64,000 bases of DNA, taken from NCBI GenBank assembly GCA_039636775.1, contig CP143429.1, positions 124,001-188,000 on the forward strand, in the 5' to 3' direction. Positions 46,005 to 54,798 of this stretch are shown piece by piece. The translations under genes and the position numbers were made by a program. The notes beneath the pieces were generated by a model. It was given only the letters and a program-made list of their open reading frames with translations, was not told where the DNA came from and ran no database searches. Within the stretch, counting starts at the first letter, position 1, and each line of letters begins with the position of its first letter. This DNA is from Micrococcaceae bacterium Sec5.8 (GTDB lineage: Bacteria; Actinomycetota; Actinomycetes; Actinomycetales; Micrococcaceae).

Positions 46005-46937
46005 GTGACCACCACCTCCCTGACCACGTCCCGGGGCGCAGGCCGCGCCGGAGATAAGGTCTTTTCCGCTGCTACCTTGGCCGCCGGATGCCTGATCCTG
46101 GCCGTGCTCTTCGGTGTGGCGCTTTTCCTCGTCATTCAGGCTTTCCCCGCCCTCGTGGCCTCTCCGGACAAGATCCAGGGCGGTGAAGGCTTCTTCGCCT
46201 ACATCTGGCCGATCGTCATCGGCACCTTGATCGCCGCCGTGATCGCCCTCGTCATCGCGACGCCTGTCGCGATCGGCGTCGCGCTGTTCATCTCGCACTT
46301 CGCCCCGCGCAAGCTTGCCTCCGGCCTCGGCTACGTGGTGGACCTGCTGGCGGCCATCCCGTCTGTGGTCTACGGTGCCTGGGGTGCAGCATTCCTCGCC
46401 AAGGAAATCTCCCCGGCCTACGACTGGCTGGCCGGCAACCTGGGCTGGCTGCCGATTTTCCAGGGCCCGGCCTCGGCCACGGGCAAGACCATCCTCACCG
46501 CGGGAATCGTGCTGTCCGTCATGATCCTGCCCATCATCGCCTCGCTCAGCCGTGAAATCTTCCTGCAAACCCCCAAGCTGCACGAGGAGGCCGCACTCGC
46601 ACTCGGTGCCACCCGCTGGGAAATGATCCGGATGGCCGTCCTGCCGTTCGGCCGCCCCGGTATTGTCAGCGCGGTCATGCTTGGCCTGGGCCGCGCCCTC
46701 GGCGAGACCATGGCAGTCGCGCTCGTCCTGTCCTCCGGCGCCCTCACTGCGAGCCTGATCCAGTCCGGCAACCAGACCATCGCCGCCGAAATCGCGCTCA
46801 ACTTCCCGGAGGCCAGCGGCCTGAAGGTCAACACGCTCATCGCGGCCGGCCTGGTCCTGTTCGTCATCACCCTCGCCGTGAACATGGTCGCTCGCTGGAT
46901 CATCGGCCGGCACAAAGAATTCTCGGGAGCCAACTAA
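46005..46937 (+). CDS. pstC: Phosphate ABC transporter permease PstC
   Basis: The 310-residue permease has six hydrophobic segments and the EAA-loop motif LHEEAALALGATRWEMIRMAVLP (about residues 195-217), as well as the PstC-typical IPSVVYGAWG. The GTG at 46005 is chosen because AAGGA lies seven bases upstream; an in-frame TTG at 45969 lacks an RBS. The stop is directly followed by the pstA ATG. Confidence 0.94.
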   Translation: MTTTSLTTSRGAGRAGDKVFSAATLAAGCLILAVLFGVALFLVIQAFPALVASPDKIQGGEGFFAYIWPIVIGTLIAAVIALVIATPVAIGVALFISHFAPRKLASGLGYVVDLLAAIPSVVYGAWGAAFLAKEISPAYDWLAGNLGWLPIFQGPASATGKTILTAGIVLSVMILPIIASLSREIFLQTPKLHEEAALALGATRWEMIRMAVLPFGRPGIVSAVMLGLGRALGETMAVALVLSSGALTASLIQSGNQTIAAEIALNFPEASGLKVNTLIAAGLVLFVITLAVNMVARWIIGRHKEFSGAN

Positions 46938-48047
46938 ATGACCGCCACCCTGACCCCCGTCAAGAAGCGTTCCGCCCTCACGAAGGGCCAGCTCCCGAAG
47001 TGGGCCCCCTACCTCGTGCTGGGTATCGCGCTGGTTCTTGGCGCCGCCGTCCTGGCCCTGATCGGGTTTAACGCCCTCGGCTGGGGCATCGTCTCCGCAG
47101 TCTTCTTCGCCGCCGGCCTTGTCGGCTGGAGCGCCGCAGTGGAAGGTTCGCGCCGCGCGAAGGACAAGCTGGCTACCTGCCTGGTTGTGGGTGCGTTCCT
47201 GATTGCTCTGCTGCCTCTGATCTCCGTGGTCTGGACGGTCCTAATCAACGGCTTTCCCGGCCTCACGGACCCCGGCTTTCTCACCACCTCCATGAACGGG
47301 GTCACCGGGGCCTTCGATAACAAGAGCGTCGAAGACGGCGCGCCGGTGGTCGGCGGCATCTTCCATGCCCTGCTCGGCACGCTCATGATCACGGCGCTGG
47401 CGACCGTGATTTCCGTGCCCGTCGGCCTGCTGACCGCCGTGTACCTGGTGGAATACGGGAACGACCGCCCCCTCGCCCGCGCCATCACCTTCTTCGTGGA
47501 CGTGATGACCGGCATCCCCTCGATCGTGGCCGGGCTCTTCGCGGCGGCCTTCTTTTTCGCCGTCGTCGGGCCCGGCACCAAGACCGGTGCGGTCGCCGCC
47601 GTCGCGCTCTCGGTGTTGATGATCCCCGTGGTGGTCCGCTCCAGCGAGGAAATGCTCAAGATCGTCCCCAACGAACTCCGCGAGGCTGCCTATGCCCTGG
47701 GCGTCCGCAAGTGGCGCACCATCCTCAAAGTGGTCGTCCCGACGGCGATCTCCGGCATCGCTTCCGGCGTCACCCTCGCAATTGCGCGGGTAATCGGGGA
47801 AACCGCTCCGATCCTGGTCACCGCGGGATTCGCCACGTCAATCAACTACAACGTGTTCGGCGGCTGGATGGCCTCGCTGCCCACGTTCATCTACTCGCAG
47901 ATCCTGAACCCCACCTCGCCGTCCAACCCGGATCCGTCATCCCAGCGCGCCTGGGGCGCCGCCCTGGTCCTGATCATCCTGGTGATGCTGCTCAACCTCG
48001 GCGCCCGCCTCATTGCCCGCATCTTCGCCCCCAAGACCGGCCGCTGA
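46938..48047 (+). CDS. pstA: Phosphate ABC transporter permease PstA
   Basis: The 369-residue permease is longer than typical because of two extra N-terminal hydrophobic segments (residues 25-65). The core has GIPSIVAGLFAAAFF and the EAA loop LREAAYALGVRKWRTILKVVVP (about residues 245-266). It begins at the base following the pstC stop. Confidence 0.94.
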   Translation: MTATLTPVKKRSALTKGQLPKWAPYLVLGIALVLGAAVLALIGFNALGWGIVSAVFFAAGLVGWSAAVEGSRRAKDKLATCLVVGAFLIALLPLISVVWTVLINGFPGLTDPGFLTTSMNGVTGAFDNKSVEDGAPVVGGIFHALLGTLMITALATVISVPVGLLTAVYLVEYGNDRPLARAITFFVDVMTGIPSIVAGLFAAAFFFAVVGPGTKTGAVAAVALSVLMIPVVVRSSEEMLKIVPNELREAAYALGVRKWRTILKVVVPTAISGIASGVTLAIARVIGETAPILVTAGFATSINYNVFGGWMASLPTFIYSQILNPTSPSNPDPSSQRAWGAALVLIILVMLLNLGARLIARIFAPKTGR

Positions 48048-48102
48048 CCCGCGATGGCAGCCCCGCTCTTCAGCCCGTACCTCCAGCAAGTGAAGGAACA
48101 TC

Positions 48103-48882
48103 ATGTCTAAGCGCATCGACGTCAAAGACCTGAACGTCTACTACAGCAAATTCCTGGCCGTCGAAGACGTCAACATCAACATCGAAGCCAAGTCCGTCAC
48201 GGCCTTTATTGGCCCCTCCGGCTGCGGCAAATCCACGTTCCTGCGCACCCTGAACCGGATGCACGAGGTAATCCCCGGCGCCCGCGTCGAAGGTGAGGTG
48301 CTGCTCGACGGCGACAACCTGTACGGCCCCGGCGTGGACCCGGTCACTGTCCGGTCGCAGATCGGCATGGTATTCCAGCGGCCCAACCCGTTCCCCACGA
48401 TGTCCATCCGCGACAACGTCCTCGCCGGGGTGAAGCTGAACAACCAAAAGATTTCCAAAGGCGAAGCGGACGTGCTGGTGGAGCGTTCCCTGCAGGGCGC
48501 CAACCTCTGGAACGAGGTCAAGGACCGGCTGGCCAAGCCCGGTTCCGGCCTGTCCGGCGGCCAGCAGCAGCGCCTCTGCATCGCCCGGGCCATCGCCGTG
48601 GAACCGCAGGTCATCCTGATGGATGAGCCGTGCTCCGCGCTGGACCCGATCTCCACCCTGGCCATTGAGGACCTCATCAACGAACTCAAAGACCAGTACA
48701 CCGTGGTGATTGTGACCCACAACATGCAGCAGGCCGCCCGGGTGTCCAACAAGACGGCGTTTTTCAACATCGCCGGCACCGGCAAACCGGGCAAGCTGAT
48801 TGAGTACGGCGACACGCACACCATGTTCAGCAACCCCACCGAGAAAGCCACCGAGGACTACGTCTCCGGCCGCTTCGGCTAA
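48103..48882 (+). CDS. pstB: Phosphate ABC transporter ATPase PstB
   Basis: The 259-residue ATPase has Walker A GPSGCGKS (about residues 33-40), the Q-loop [10 protein letters not shown], signature LSGGQQQR (about 152-159), Walker [14 protein letters not shown] and the H-loop THN. AAGGA precedes ATG 48103. It is the last gene of the pst operon and convergent with pit, eight bases away. Confidence 0.95.
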   Translation: MSKRIDVKDLNVYYSKFLAVEDVNINIEAKSVTAFIGPSGCGKSTFLRTLNRMHEVIPGARVEGEVLLDGDNLYGPGVDPVTVRSQIGMVFQRPNPFPTMSIRDNVLAGVKLNNQKISKGEADVLVERSLQGANLWNEVKDRLAKPGSGLSGGQQQRLCIARAIAVEPQVILMDEPCSALDPISTLAIEDLINELKDQYTVVIVTHNMQQAARVSNKTAFFNIAGTGKPGKLIEYGDTHTMFSNPTEKATEDYVSGRFG

Positions 48883-48890
48883 ACCCGGGC

Positions 48891-49907
48891 CTAAAGCTCG
48901 GTAAGCGGTGACAGGGACAGGCACAGTACGAAGGCCACTGCTGCCGTCGCCAGCGGGGTAAGGACCCAGAAGGTCAGGATCCGGAGAACCACCCTCCGGT
49001 TGGTGGCGCGGAAGCTCTGGTTGGATCCGGCCCCCAGAACGGCGGACGTCACCGTGTGGGTTGTGGAAACGGGCCACTGCAGCCCCACCGCGCCGACCAG
49101 CAGGATGGCCGAGCTGAACAGCTGCGCGACCGAGCCGCGCAGGGGGTCCATCCGGATCAGCCGGTAGCCGATCGTGTAGGAGATACGCCAGCCCCCGGCC
49201 AGGGTGCCGGCGGTCAGCAGGGCCGCTGTGAACAGTGCAACCCACACCGGCAGGTCGCCGCCGTCGGACAGGCCGGAAGCGAGCAGCGCGAGGACCAGGA
49301 CGGCGCTGGTGCGCTGGCCGTCCTGGAGGCCGTGGGCGAAGGCCACCGCGCCGCTGGCAATGCTCTGTGCCGTCCGTGATCGGCTGTTAACCACGTTCGG
49401 TGGCGTGTACCGCGCAGCCCACGTCGCGGGCCAGACCAGCACGTAGGCGCCGGCGAAGGCCAGCAGCGGTGAGAGCAGCAGCGGAAGCACCACCTGGAAA
49501 AGCAGCGACGTGTCACTGCCCCCCACGGCGTTTCCGCCGGCGGCAACGCTCGCGATCCCGGCGCCGGCCAGCCCCCCCACCAGGGCATGGGTCGAGGACG
49601 ACGGCATCCCCCGCCACCAGGTGAATATCCCCCACAGCACGGCACTGAGCAGCCCGGCCATCAGGATGGTCAGCCCGTTCACGCCGGCCGGCAGCTGCAC
49701 CCAGGCTTTGCTGACGGCCAGGGCCAGCCCGGCGCTCAGGCCGGCGCCGAGGAAGTTGAAAAGTGCGGCCAGCAGCACCGCGATGGTGGGGGTGAGGGCG
49801 CGGGTCCGGACGGCCAACGCCACGGACGCCGAAGCGTCCCTAAACCCGTTCAGGAAGGCGAATGCCCCGGCGAAGACCACCACCAGGGCAAACAGGAAGA
49901 TGGCCAC
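48891..49907 (-). CDS. pit: Low-affinity inorganic phosphate transporter (Pit family)
   Basis: This 338-residue PHO4-family transporter has about ten hydrophobic segments and the duplicated signature GFRDASASVA near the N-terminus and PVSTTHTVTSAVLGAG near the C-terminus, with MPSSSTHALVGGLAGAG in the first half. A GTG start one base after the partner gene's stop indicates a single operon. It sits beside the high-affinity Pst genes. Confidence 0.93.
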   Translation of the reverse strand: MAIFLFALVVVFAGAFAFLNGFRDASASVALAVRTRALTPTIAVLLAALFNFLGAGLSAGLALAVSKAWVQLPAGVNGLTILMAGLLSAVLWGIFTWWRGMPSSSTHALVGGLAGAGIASVAAGGNAVGGSDTSLLFQVVLPLLLSPLLAFAGAYVLVWPATWAARYTPPNVVNSRSRTAQSIASGAVAFAHGLQDGQRTSAVLVLALLASGLSDGGDLPVWVALFTAALLTAGTLAGGWRISYTIGYRLIRMDPLRGSVAQLFSSAILLVGAVGLQWPVSTTHTVTSAVLGAGSNQSFRATNRRVVLRILTFWVLTPLATAAVAFVLCLSLSPLTEL

Positions 49908-49908
49908 G

Positions 49909-50526
49909 TCAGGATTCCTTGACGATGATGCTGCCCACCTGGGTTGCGATCCTGCGCATCTCCCGGGTAACCCCCACGAGCTGGTCGGCGATATCCCGGT
50001 TCCGCGCGTACCGCGCTGGTTTCATTTCCTGAAGCATGTCCGCAACCCAGACGCGGTGGGAGCGTTCCGCGCGCTTGGCGAGGCGGAGCACCTCGATCCA
50101 GTAGTCCTCAAGGTCGTCCAGGTTATCCAGCTTCCGCATGGCCTCGACGGTGAGCTCTGCCTGCCTGCTGATGATTTCCAACTGGTCTGCGGCGCGCTTG
50201 GGCAGACGGTCCAGCTGGTACAAGGACACCAGCTCAGCAGCGGCATCGAGTTTTTCCATCGCGTCATTGAGGAACCGGGAGAGGGCGTACATGTCCTCTC
50301 GGGGGAGCGGGTTCACGAACGAGGTCCGCATGTGCGTCAGCAGCGCGAAGTGCAGCTCCGCGGACTTGGCCTCGTGGTTGTGCATGTCCTCGACCAGCCG
50401 GGCATTCTCACTGGCCGGTGCGCCGAGAATCTCCGAGAGGGTGCCGGTGGCGAGCGCAATTTGGCCTGCCAGCTGGGCAAGGAGGTTCAGCCCGGCGGGC
50501 TCCTGGGGGAAAAGGCGCAGCTTCAC
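49909..50526 (-). CDS. PhoU-like DUF47 family protein
   Basis: This 205-residue all-helical protein of the DUF47 family (PhoU-like) typically sits next to Pit transporters and is thought to modulate them. Conserved text includes EDMYALSRFLNDAMEKLDAA and LPREDM. The start is a GTG at 50526. It forms an operon with pit. Confidence 0.88.
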   Translation of the reverse strand: MKLRLFPQEPAGLNLLAQLAGQIALATGTLSEILGAPASENARLVEDMHNHEAKSAELHFALLTHMRTSFVNPLPREDMYALSRFLNDAMEKLDAAAELVSLYQLDRLPKRAADQLEIISRQAELTVEAMRKLDNLDDLEDYWIEVLRLAKRAERSHRVWVADMLQEMKPARYARNRDIADQLVGVTREMRRIATQVGSIIVKES

Positions 50527-50644
50527 GTGTGATTACCGGTCTTCGGGAGGGAGGTGCACGGGTGATGTCTGCCGGGCGTGTGAAGTGGTGCTGACCCGCG
50601 CATGAGAATTACTTTACCGTCCGGCCTGCACGGGGGCATGAAGA

Positions 50645-50740
50645 TGGTGCCGAACCGGATACGCCTCTCGGCGGTAGGCCGCTCTAGGCGGCTAGATGTT
50701 GAAGCCCGGGGGTTTCGCGGTTCGGCACCGCTTTTAGTTT
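50645..50740. ncRNA. Unassigned highly structured RNA-like element
   Basis: A perfect 12-bp inverted repeat, GGTGCCGAACCG (50646-50657) and CGGTTCGGCACC (50718-50729), encloses three further hairpins: CGCC/GGCG near 50662, GCCGC/GCGGC at 50678-50692 and GAAGCC/GGTTTC at 50701-50716. On the plus strand it is followed by GCTTTTAGTTTT. The lengths give a four-way-junction shape, but it lacks tRNA invariant bases. It lies in the leader direction of the minus-strand DUF47-pit operon; the transcribed strand is unknown. Confidence 0.5.
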
Positions 50741-50815
50741 TCTACGTGGCCGGAGACAAGTCAACATTGACAGTCCGTGTGCTGCGTGTTTAGTGGCGGC
50801 CGGCAGCCGGCCGGT

Positions 50816-51472
50816 TCAGTCCAGCTCACCTCGCCGCCAGGCGTGGGCGGCGTGTTCTAGGTCCTCCGCGGTTTTAACCAGAAGATGCGAATTGCGCGTG
50901 AGTTTGCTCGCGTGGCCCTCATTGCTGTGCTCGGCGCCGTCGGCGAGCGTGGCCTGGCCCAGGGCCACCACGCGGCAAAATGCGGCGGAACGTTCCAACG
51001 CGACGTCGAACTCGCCGTCGAACGCGCCGGAGAGAATGGCGTCCGCCATGGATTTCATTTCGTCCGCTCCGGGCGGTTCGGCGGCACCGGCCACCACGTG
51101 CGAGACCTGCGCGGTGTCTTTGCCGGCCCGGAAGTAGGCGGAGATCCGCTCGGGATCCCGAATCGTGGCGGCGCGCAGGGCATACAGCCGCCAGAGGGCA
51201 CCCGGCAGCGAGCGGGCCGGGCTTTCTGCCCACATTTCGGCGATCGCTTCCAGGCCTTGCTCATCGGCGAGCTTCACGAGCCGCTTCGTCACCACGGGAT
51301 CGTCGCTGTCGCGTCCGCGGCGCACCAGTGCCTGGGCGGCAAGGTGCGCCGCTTCGGAGACACGCGCGGGATCGGCGCCGCCCGCGAAGGGCTCAAAGTC
51401 GATGGGGGCGAAAGGCTTCGGCTTGTGGTGCCGGTGCGGTCCTGGGGCGCTGGATCCTGCTTGCTCGCTCAT
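50816..51472 (-). CDS. Conserved hypothetical protein
   Basis: The 218-residue soluble protein is mostly helical and Ala-rich with a His/Lys-rich N-terminus (about residues 12-20). No catalytic motif or known domain is recognised. Central text such as WAESPARSLPGALWRLYALR and ISAYFRAGKDTAQVSHVVAG looks well conserved in character. It lies between the structured element and tRNA-Lys. Confidence 0.65.
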   Translation of the reverse strand: MSEQAGSSAPGPHRHHKPKPFAPIDFEPFAGGADPARVSEAAHLAAQALVRRGRDSDDPVVTKRLVKLADEQGLEAIAEMWAESPARSLPGALWRLYALRAATIRDPERISAYFRAGKDTAQVSHVVAGAAEPPGADEMKSMADAILSGAFDGEFDVALERSAAFCRVVALGQATLADGAEHSNEGHASKLTRNSHLLVKTAEDLEHAAHAWRRGELD

Positions 51473-51698
51473 GCCACCACGCTACTCCAGTGCTGGCGGG
51501 GAATCGAGCGTGCCCACCGGCGGTCCCGGCTCCGTCCGGCACTTGTTCCCGCGCCCGTTTCCGGCGTCCGGCGGCGGTGTCCGCGTCCCGATGCGCAAAA
51601 TACGCCCAGGTCTGGGGTACAGTATTAACGTTCAGAAATGGACTGGGCTGATCGGCCTTTGGACGGCGGGTTAATCCACTGTTTGAGGACGTCAGTTG

Positions 51699-51771
51699 GG
51701 GCCTTTAGCTCAGTTGGTAGAGCATCGGACTTTTAATCCGTGGGTCGTGGGTTCGATCCCCACAGGGCCCA
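51699..51771 (+). tRNA. tRNA-Lys (anticodon TTT)
   Basis: A complete 73-base cloverleaf: acceptor GGGCCTT/AGGGCCC with one G-U pair, D-arm GCTC...GAGC with AGTTGGTA, anticodon loop CTTTTAA with TTT at 51732-51734, T-arm GTGGG TTCGATC CCCAC, and discriminator A. CCA is not encoded. Confidence 0.97.
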
Positions 51772-51779
51772 CCCGCGAA

Positions 51780-51818
51780 GCAGGCCAGAGGCATATTGCC
51801 GCTGGCCTGCTTTTGTTT
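51780..51818 (+). terminator. Terminator after tRNA-Lys
   Basis: GCAGGCCAG (51780-51788) and CTGGCCTGC (51802-51810) form a perfect 9-bp stem followed by TTTTGTTTG. Confidence 0.85.
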
Positions 51819-51832
51819 GTCACCAGCCCGCA

Positions 51833-51892
51833 GGCCCGGCTGTACGGGCGGCCCGGCTGTACGGACGGCCCGGCTGTACGGACGGCCCGGCC
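51833..51892. repeat. 17-bp tandem repeat
   Basis: GGCCCGGCTGTACGGAC-like units start at 51833, 51850 and 51867 with a partial fourth at 51884. The second and third units are identical. The array lies in the non-coding gap after tRNA-Lys and its terminator. Confidence 0.85.
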
Positions 51893-51985
51893 GCCGGCAG
51901 CACAGGGGCCACCGGGAATACCCCGGCGGCAGGCAGCCTTGACCTGATGAGGGAGCGGCCCGGCTCCCGCCGGGAGAGGATCCTT

Positions 51986-52261
51986 ATGTCTACAGCTTTC
52001 ATTCCCTTCACCATGACCGCCACGGTGCGGGACGGTGGCCGGGAATCCTTCCGGACCGAGGTTGAATTGATTTCTTCGACGCGGCTGGGCTGCGCCCGGA
52101 TGGATGTCCTGCGGTCCACAAACGTCGAGGCCACCTTCCGCGGCGTCATCCCGGAAAGCGAACATACAGTCGACGGGGCGAGCCTTGCACGGCTTCTCCA
52201 GGGTCGCCTCGCGTCGGAAAAGGGCATTTACCTGGACGTTGCCGTCAGTATCGAGGACTAA
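51986..52261 (+). CDS. Small conserved hypothetical protein
   Basis: This 91-residue soluble protein has alternating hydrophobic/polar strands (ATVRDGGRESFRTEVELISS, MDVLRSTNVEATFRGV) and no recognised domain. ATG 51986 has AGAGGA five bases upstream, which strongly supports this start. The frame is open upstream through the tandem repeats, but without signals. Likely cytoplasmic. Confidence 0.65.
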   Translation: MSTAFIPFTMTATVRDGGRESFRTEVELISSTRLGCARMDVLRSTNVEATFRGVIPESEHTVDGASLARLLQGRLASEKGIYLDVAVSIED

Positions 52262-52339
52262 GGGGAGCCAGGCTTAGGGATCGGCCCGTGCGTTGAGAAA
52301 GCACGGTCGGCGAGTAATCAGTTCGGCTAGGATTGCCGG

Positions 52340-52849
52340 ATGAATGAGCAGAAACCCGCCGGCTCCGGGTACTGGTACGGCCCTGACGACAGGCTCGATC
52401 CGCCGGGCGCGGTCCTGCAGGCACTGCGGGACTACCGCAACGTGGAGGTCGCCCGGCGGCGCTCCACGCGGGATTCGATGGGAATGGGCGAGACTGACCT
52501 GCTGGCACTCCGGTACCTGCTGCGCGCCCAGGCAGGTGGCGGGAGGGTGGGTCCGAAAGACTTGAGCCGCATGCTGGGAATCACCACTGCCTCCACCACA
52601 TCGCTGATCGACCGGCTCGTGGGCACCGGCCACGTTCGCCGGGAACCGCACCCCACCGACCGGCGCTCCCTGGTGATCGTCCCGACGGCAGCAACCGACG
52701 TTGAAGTCCGCGCCACGCTGGGTTCCCTGCACCAGAGAATGATGGCTGTTGCCGAGAGCCTCACCGCGGACGAAGCGCGGATTGTGGTGAATTTTTTGCG
52801 TCGGATGGGTGAGGCCATGGCGGAACCGCGGAGTGCCCCGGACGAGTAG
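52340..52849 (+). CDS. MarR family transcriptional regulator
   Basis: The 169-residue protein has a winged-helix domain: recognition region MLGITTASTTSLIDRLVGTGHVRREPHPTDRRSLVI (about residues 75-110; read as helix-turn-helix plus wing with the DRR wing motif), flanked by dimerisation helices. TAGGAT six bases before ATG predicts a leaderless mRNA. The palindromic AT-rich gap downstream (52862-52896) is a likely binding site. Confidence 0.9.
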   Translation: MNEQKPAGSGYWYGPDDRLDPPGAVLQALRDYRNVEVARRRSTRDSMGMGETDLLALRYLLRAQAGGGRVGPKDLSRMLGITTASTTSLIDRLVGTGHVRREPHPTDRRSLVIVPTAATDVEVRATLGSLHQRMMAVAESLTADEARIVVNFLRRMGEAMAEPRSAPDE

Positions 52850-52860
52850 CTGCCCAAAAT

Positions 52861-52895
52861 AGTTAGATTGTCTAGTTATATGTATGCTTACTAAC
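52861..52895. promoter_or_regulatory. AT-rich promoter with MarR-like inverted repeats
   Basis: TAGTTAG (about 52861) and CTAACTA (ending about 52898) are inverted repeats around an AT-rich core that also contains TAGTTATATG, directly before the start at 52897. Such TAGTTAG/CTAACTA sites are typical of MarR operators; control by the adjacent regulator is inferred. Confidence 0.5.
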
Positions 52896-52896
52896 T

Positions 52897-53157
52897 ATGT
52901 CTGATATTTGTTTTCCGGGTGGGCTGGTGGCCGGGCTGGCGCCCGTTGCTGCTGCGCCGGCACTGTCGCTGGCAGCGCCCATCCACTGCGGCATGCCGAT
53001 GGAGTGGACGGTACCGGGCGCCGCCGCCATGTCCGTGTACTCCTTCTCACCTCCCGATGCCGCACTGGAATTGCCGCCGCTCTGGCGCTGCGCCTGCGGC
53101 TTCCAGCGTGACGGAGTTCTCCCCGCGCCGGCCATCGCAGCCGAACGAAGCCGGTGA
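52897..53157 (+). CDS. Small Cys-containing hypothetical protein
   Basis: This 86-residue protein has an Ala-rich, signal-like stretch (residues 9-27), then IHCGMPMEW and a second Cys pair in WRCACGFQ near residues 64-69. The paired CxxM and CxC motifs could bind metal, or it could be an exported peptide. It lies just downstream of a MarR-like operator. No family is recognised. Confidence 0.5.
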   Translation: MSDICFPGGLVAGLAPVAAAPALSLAAPIHCGMPMEWTVPGAAAMSVYSFSPPDAALELPPLWRCACGFQRDGVLPAPAIAAERSR

Positions 53158-53167
53158 ACGCTCCGCT

Positions 53168-53397
53168 GTGACTGAACGGGCCGCCTCCGTGTATCGCGGA
53201 TCGGACCTGACGAACGGACCACTCGTCGCCATCAAGGTGGCCGAAGGCCGCCGTGCCGCCGGACGCCCGCAATCCCCGCTGACCCCGGCGCAGCCTGGGT
53301 GTCCGTGCTGAAGGCCAAGACGGCCATGGAACCCTCGGCGCGGTCCTTCGCGGCCAAGGCAGGCAGACTCGCACCAAAGCTTGCCCGGGCGTACTGA
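53168..53397 (+). pseudogene. Possible frameshifted small gene
   Basis: The frame from GTG 53168 reads TERAASVYRGSDLTNGPLVA and continues to about 53268. The next frame then reads GAAWVSVLKAKTAMEPSARS, AAKAGRLAPKLARAY and stops at 53395-53397. The two parts look like one basic, Ala-rich protein joined by a frameshift, but no homologous family is recognised. Confidence 0.3.
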
Positions 53398-53399
53398 GC

Positions 53400-53432
53400 C
53401 CGCACGCACGCACGCACGCACTGACAGTCAGT
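53400..53432. repeat. (CGCA)n microsatellite and palindrome
   Basis: About five CGCA units (53400-53420) are followed by the palindrome CACTGACAGTCAGTG (53418-53432), just beyond the minus-strand GGDEF stop. The palindrome could act in termination; there is no T-run. Confidence 0.6.
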
Positions 53433-53441
53433 GCCGCAGGT

Positions 53442-54614
53442 TCACGCCTGGTGGTCGCTGGTAGGAGCAAATCCAACCACTGCGCGGTTCCGCCCGGCGG
53501 CCTTCGCTGCATACAGGGCCCGGTCTGCTTCCCGGAGCAGGCGCTGCAGCCCGGCGTTCCGGTCGAGGGCGTCGACGACGCCGAAGCTTGCCGTCGGCGC
53601 GGCAGTGCCGGCGGGCAGGGCGCTGTGTTTAGCCAACTCGGCGTTGATCCGCTCCGCGACGCGGACGCCTTCGTCTGAGGTGACGCCGTCGAGCAGCAGC
53701 GCGAACTCTTCGCCGCCGTAGCGGCCCACAAGGTCAGCGTCCCGGACCGCGAGGCGGCAGGCCACCGCGAAAGCCCGGATGACGCCGTCGCCCGCATCAT
53801 GGCCGAATCGGTCGTTGATGGTCTTGAAATGGTCCAGATCCGCCATCACAATGGCCGTGTCCACACCCGCCGCGATGTTGGTCCGGAGCCTGTGCTGGGC
53901 CTGGCGCATGAATGCCTCCCGGTTCAGCAGGCCGGTGAGCCCATCACGGTAGGCCAGTTCCTGCAGGTTCTCGGTCCGGCGGGCGTAATTCAGTGACGTG
54001 ATGCTGGAGGAGACCACCACCAGCAGAACTATGGCCATCAGCAAGGTCACACCGGTGCCGAAGAGAACCTGGAACAGCGGATCCGACGGGCCGAGGACGG
54101 CAAGCCCCACTGTCCGGCTCAAGTAATAGACGGCGCAGCCGGCCGTTGCGATGGCCAGGGACCGGACCAGGTGCCAGGATGCTTCCCGTTCGCGCCACAG
54201 CTCCAGGGAGGCCAGGCCAGTCGCCGTTCCCATCAGAGCCAGGAGCGCGATGTTGCCGAACCTCGCGTTGGCGGAATCGCGCACCGCAAGGTCGATGGCG
54301 AGGGCGGCTGCTGCAGGGATGCCCAGGAGCCAGGGACGGATTCGGCGGCCCGCCAGCGAACGGGTGCCTGCCCAGACGCAACCGGCGCCAAGCACCATCA
54401 CGCCGTTGCCCACGCTCGCGGCCCAGGCCACGGCCTTTCCCTCCCCCAAGAAGTAGAAGACGGCGCCGGAAAAGAAAGCGGCGACAGCCCAGCACCACCA
54501 GCCGGCAAAGGATGCGCGGCTCTTGCGGTAGGTGTCGAAGTAGAACAAGACCAGCATTGTCAGCGTCATCACGGCGAAAACGACCATGAGCGTTGACCTG
54601 TCGAGCACGACCAT
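53442..54614 (-). CDS. Diguanylate cyclase, membrane-bound (GGDEF)
   Basis: Makes cyclic di-GMP from two GTP. The 390-residue protein has seven hydrophobic segments in residues 1-215 (membrane sensor) and a GGDEF domain (about 225-385) with the signature GGEEF (300-304), the inhibitory I-site RDAD five residues earlier and DRFGHDAGD in the GTP-binding part. The ATG at 54614 is chosen; the frame is open upstream without support. It is divergent from the PHP gene. Confidence 0.9.
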   Translation of the reverse strand: MVVLDRSTLMVVFAVMTLTMLVLFYFDTYRKSRASFAGWWCWAVAAFFSGAVFYFLGEGKAVAWAASVGNGVMVLGAGCVWAGTRSLAGRRIRPWLLGIPAAAALAIDLAVRDSANARFGNIALLALMGTATGLASLELWREREASWHLVRSLAIATAGCAVYYLSRTVGLAVLGPSDPLFQVLFGTGVTLLMAIVLLVVVSSSITSLNYARRTENLQELAYRDGLTGLLNREAFMRQAQHRLRTNIAAGVDTAIVMADLDHFKTINDRFGHDAGDGVIRAFAVACRLAVRDADLVGRYGGEEFALLLDGVTSDEGVRVAERINAELAKHSALPAGTAAPTASFGVVDALDRNAGLQRLLREADRALYAAKAAGRNRAVVGFAPTSDHQA

Positions 54615-54798
54615 AACGTGTACGTCTTCCCAGCTGCCGGAGCGGCCCTCCCCATGGTCCTTCGGCGTAGTTCCCGACCGGATCAGGCCCCGGTCGGCAC
54701 TAGTCTCGCAGAACGCGGCCCGGCCGCCCAACGCAGTCCCACATCCAGGACAATGCCGGGTGTCCCCGAACCCGGGTTCCGGGGTGCAAGATGGTGCA

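Noticed and set aside
50645..50730. tRNA-like cloverleaf
   Set aside because: The outer stem is 12 bp, and the TTCRA T-loop, D-loop GG and a 7-base anticodon loop are not in place.
51699..51771. Genomic island attachment at tRNA-Lys
   Set aside because: No integrase and no repeat of the tRNA 3' end were seen in the window.
51696..51947. Open frames across tRNA-Lys (for example PLAQLVEHRTFNPWVVGSIP)
   Set aside because: This is the well-known spurious translation of tRNA genes.
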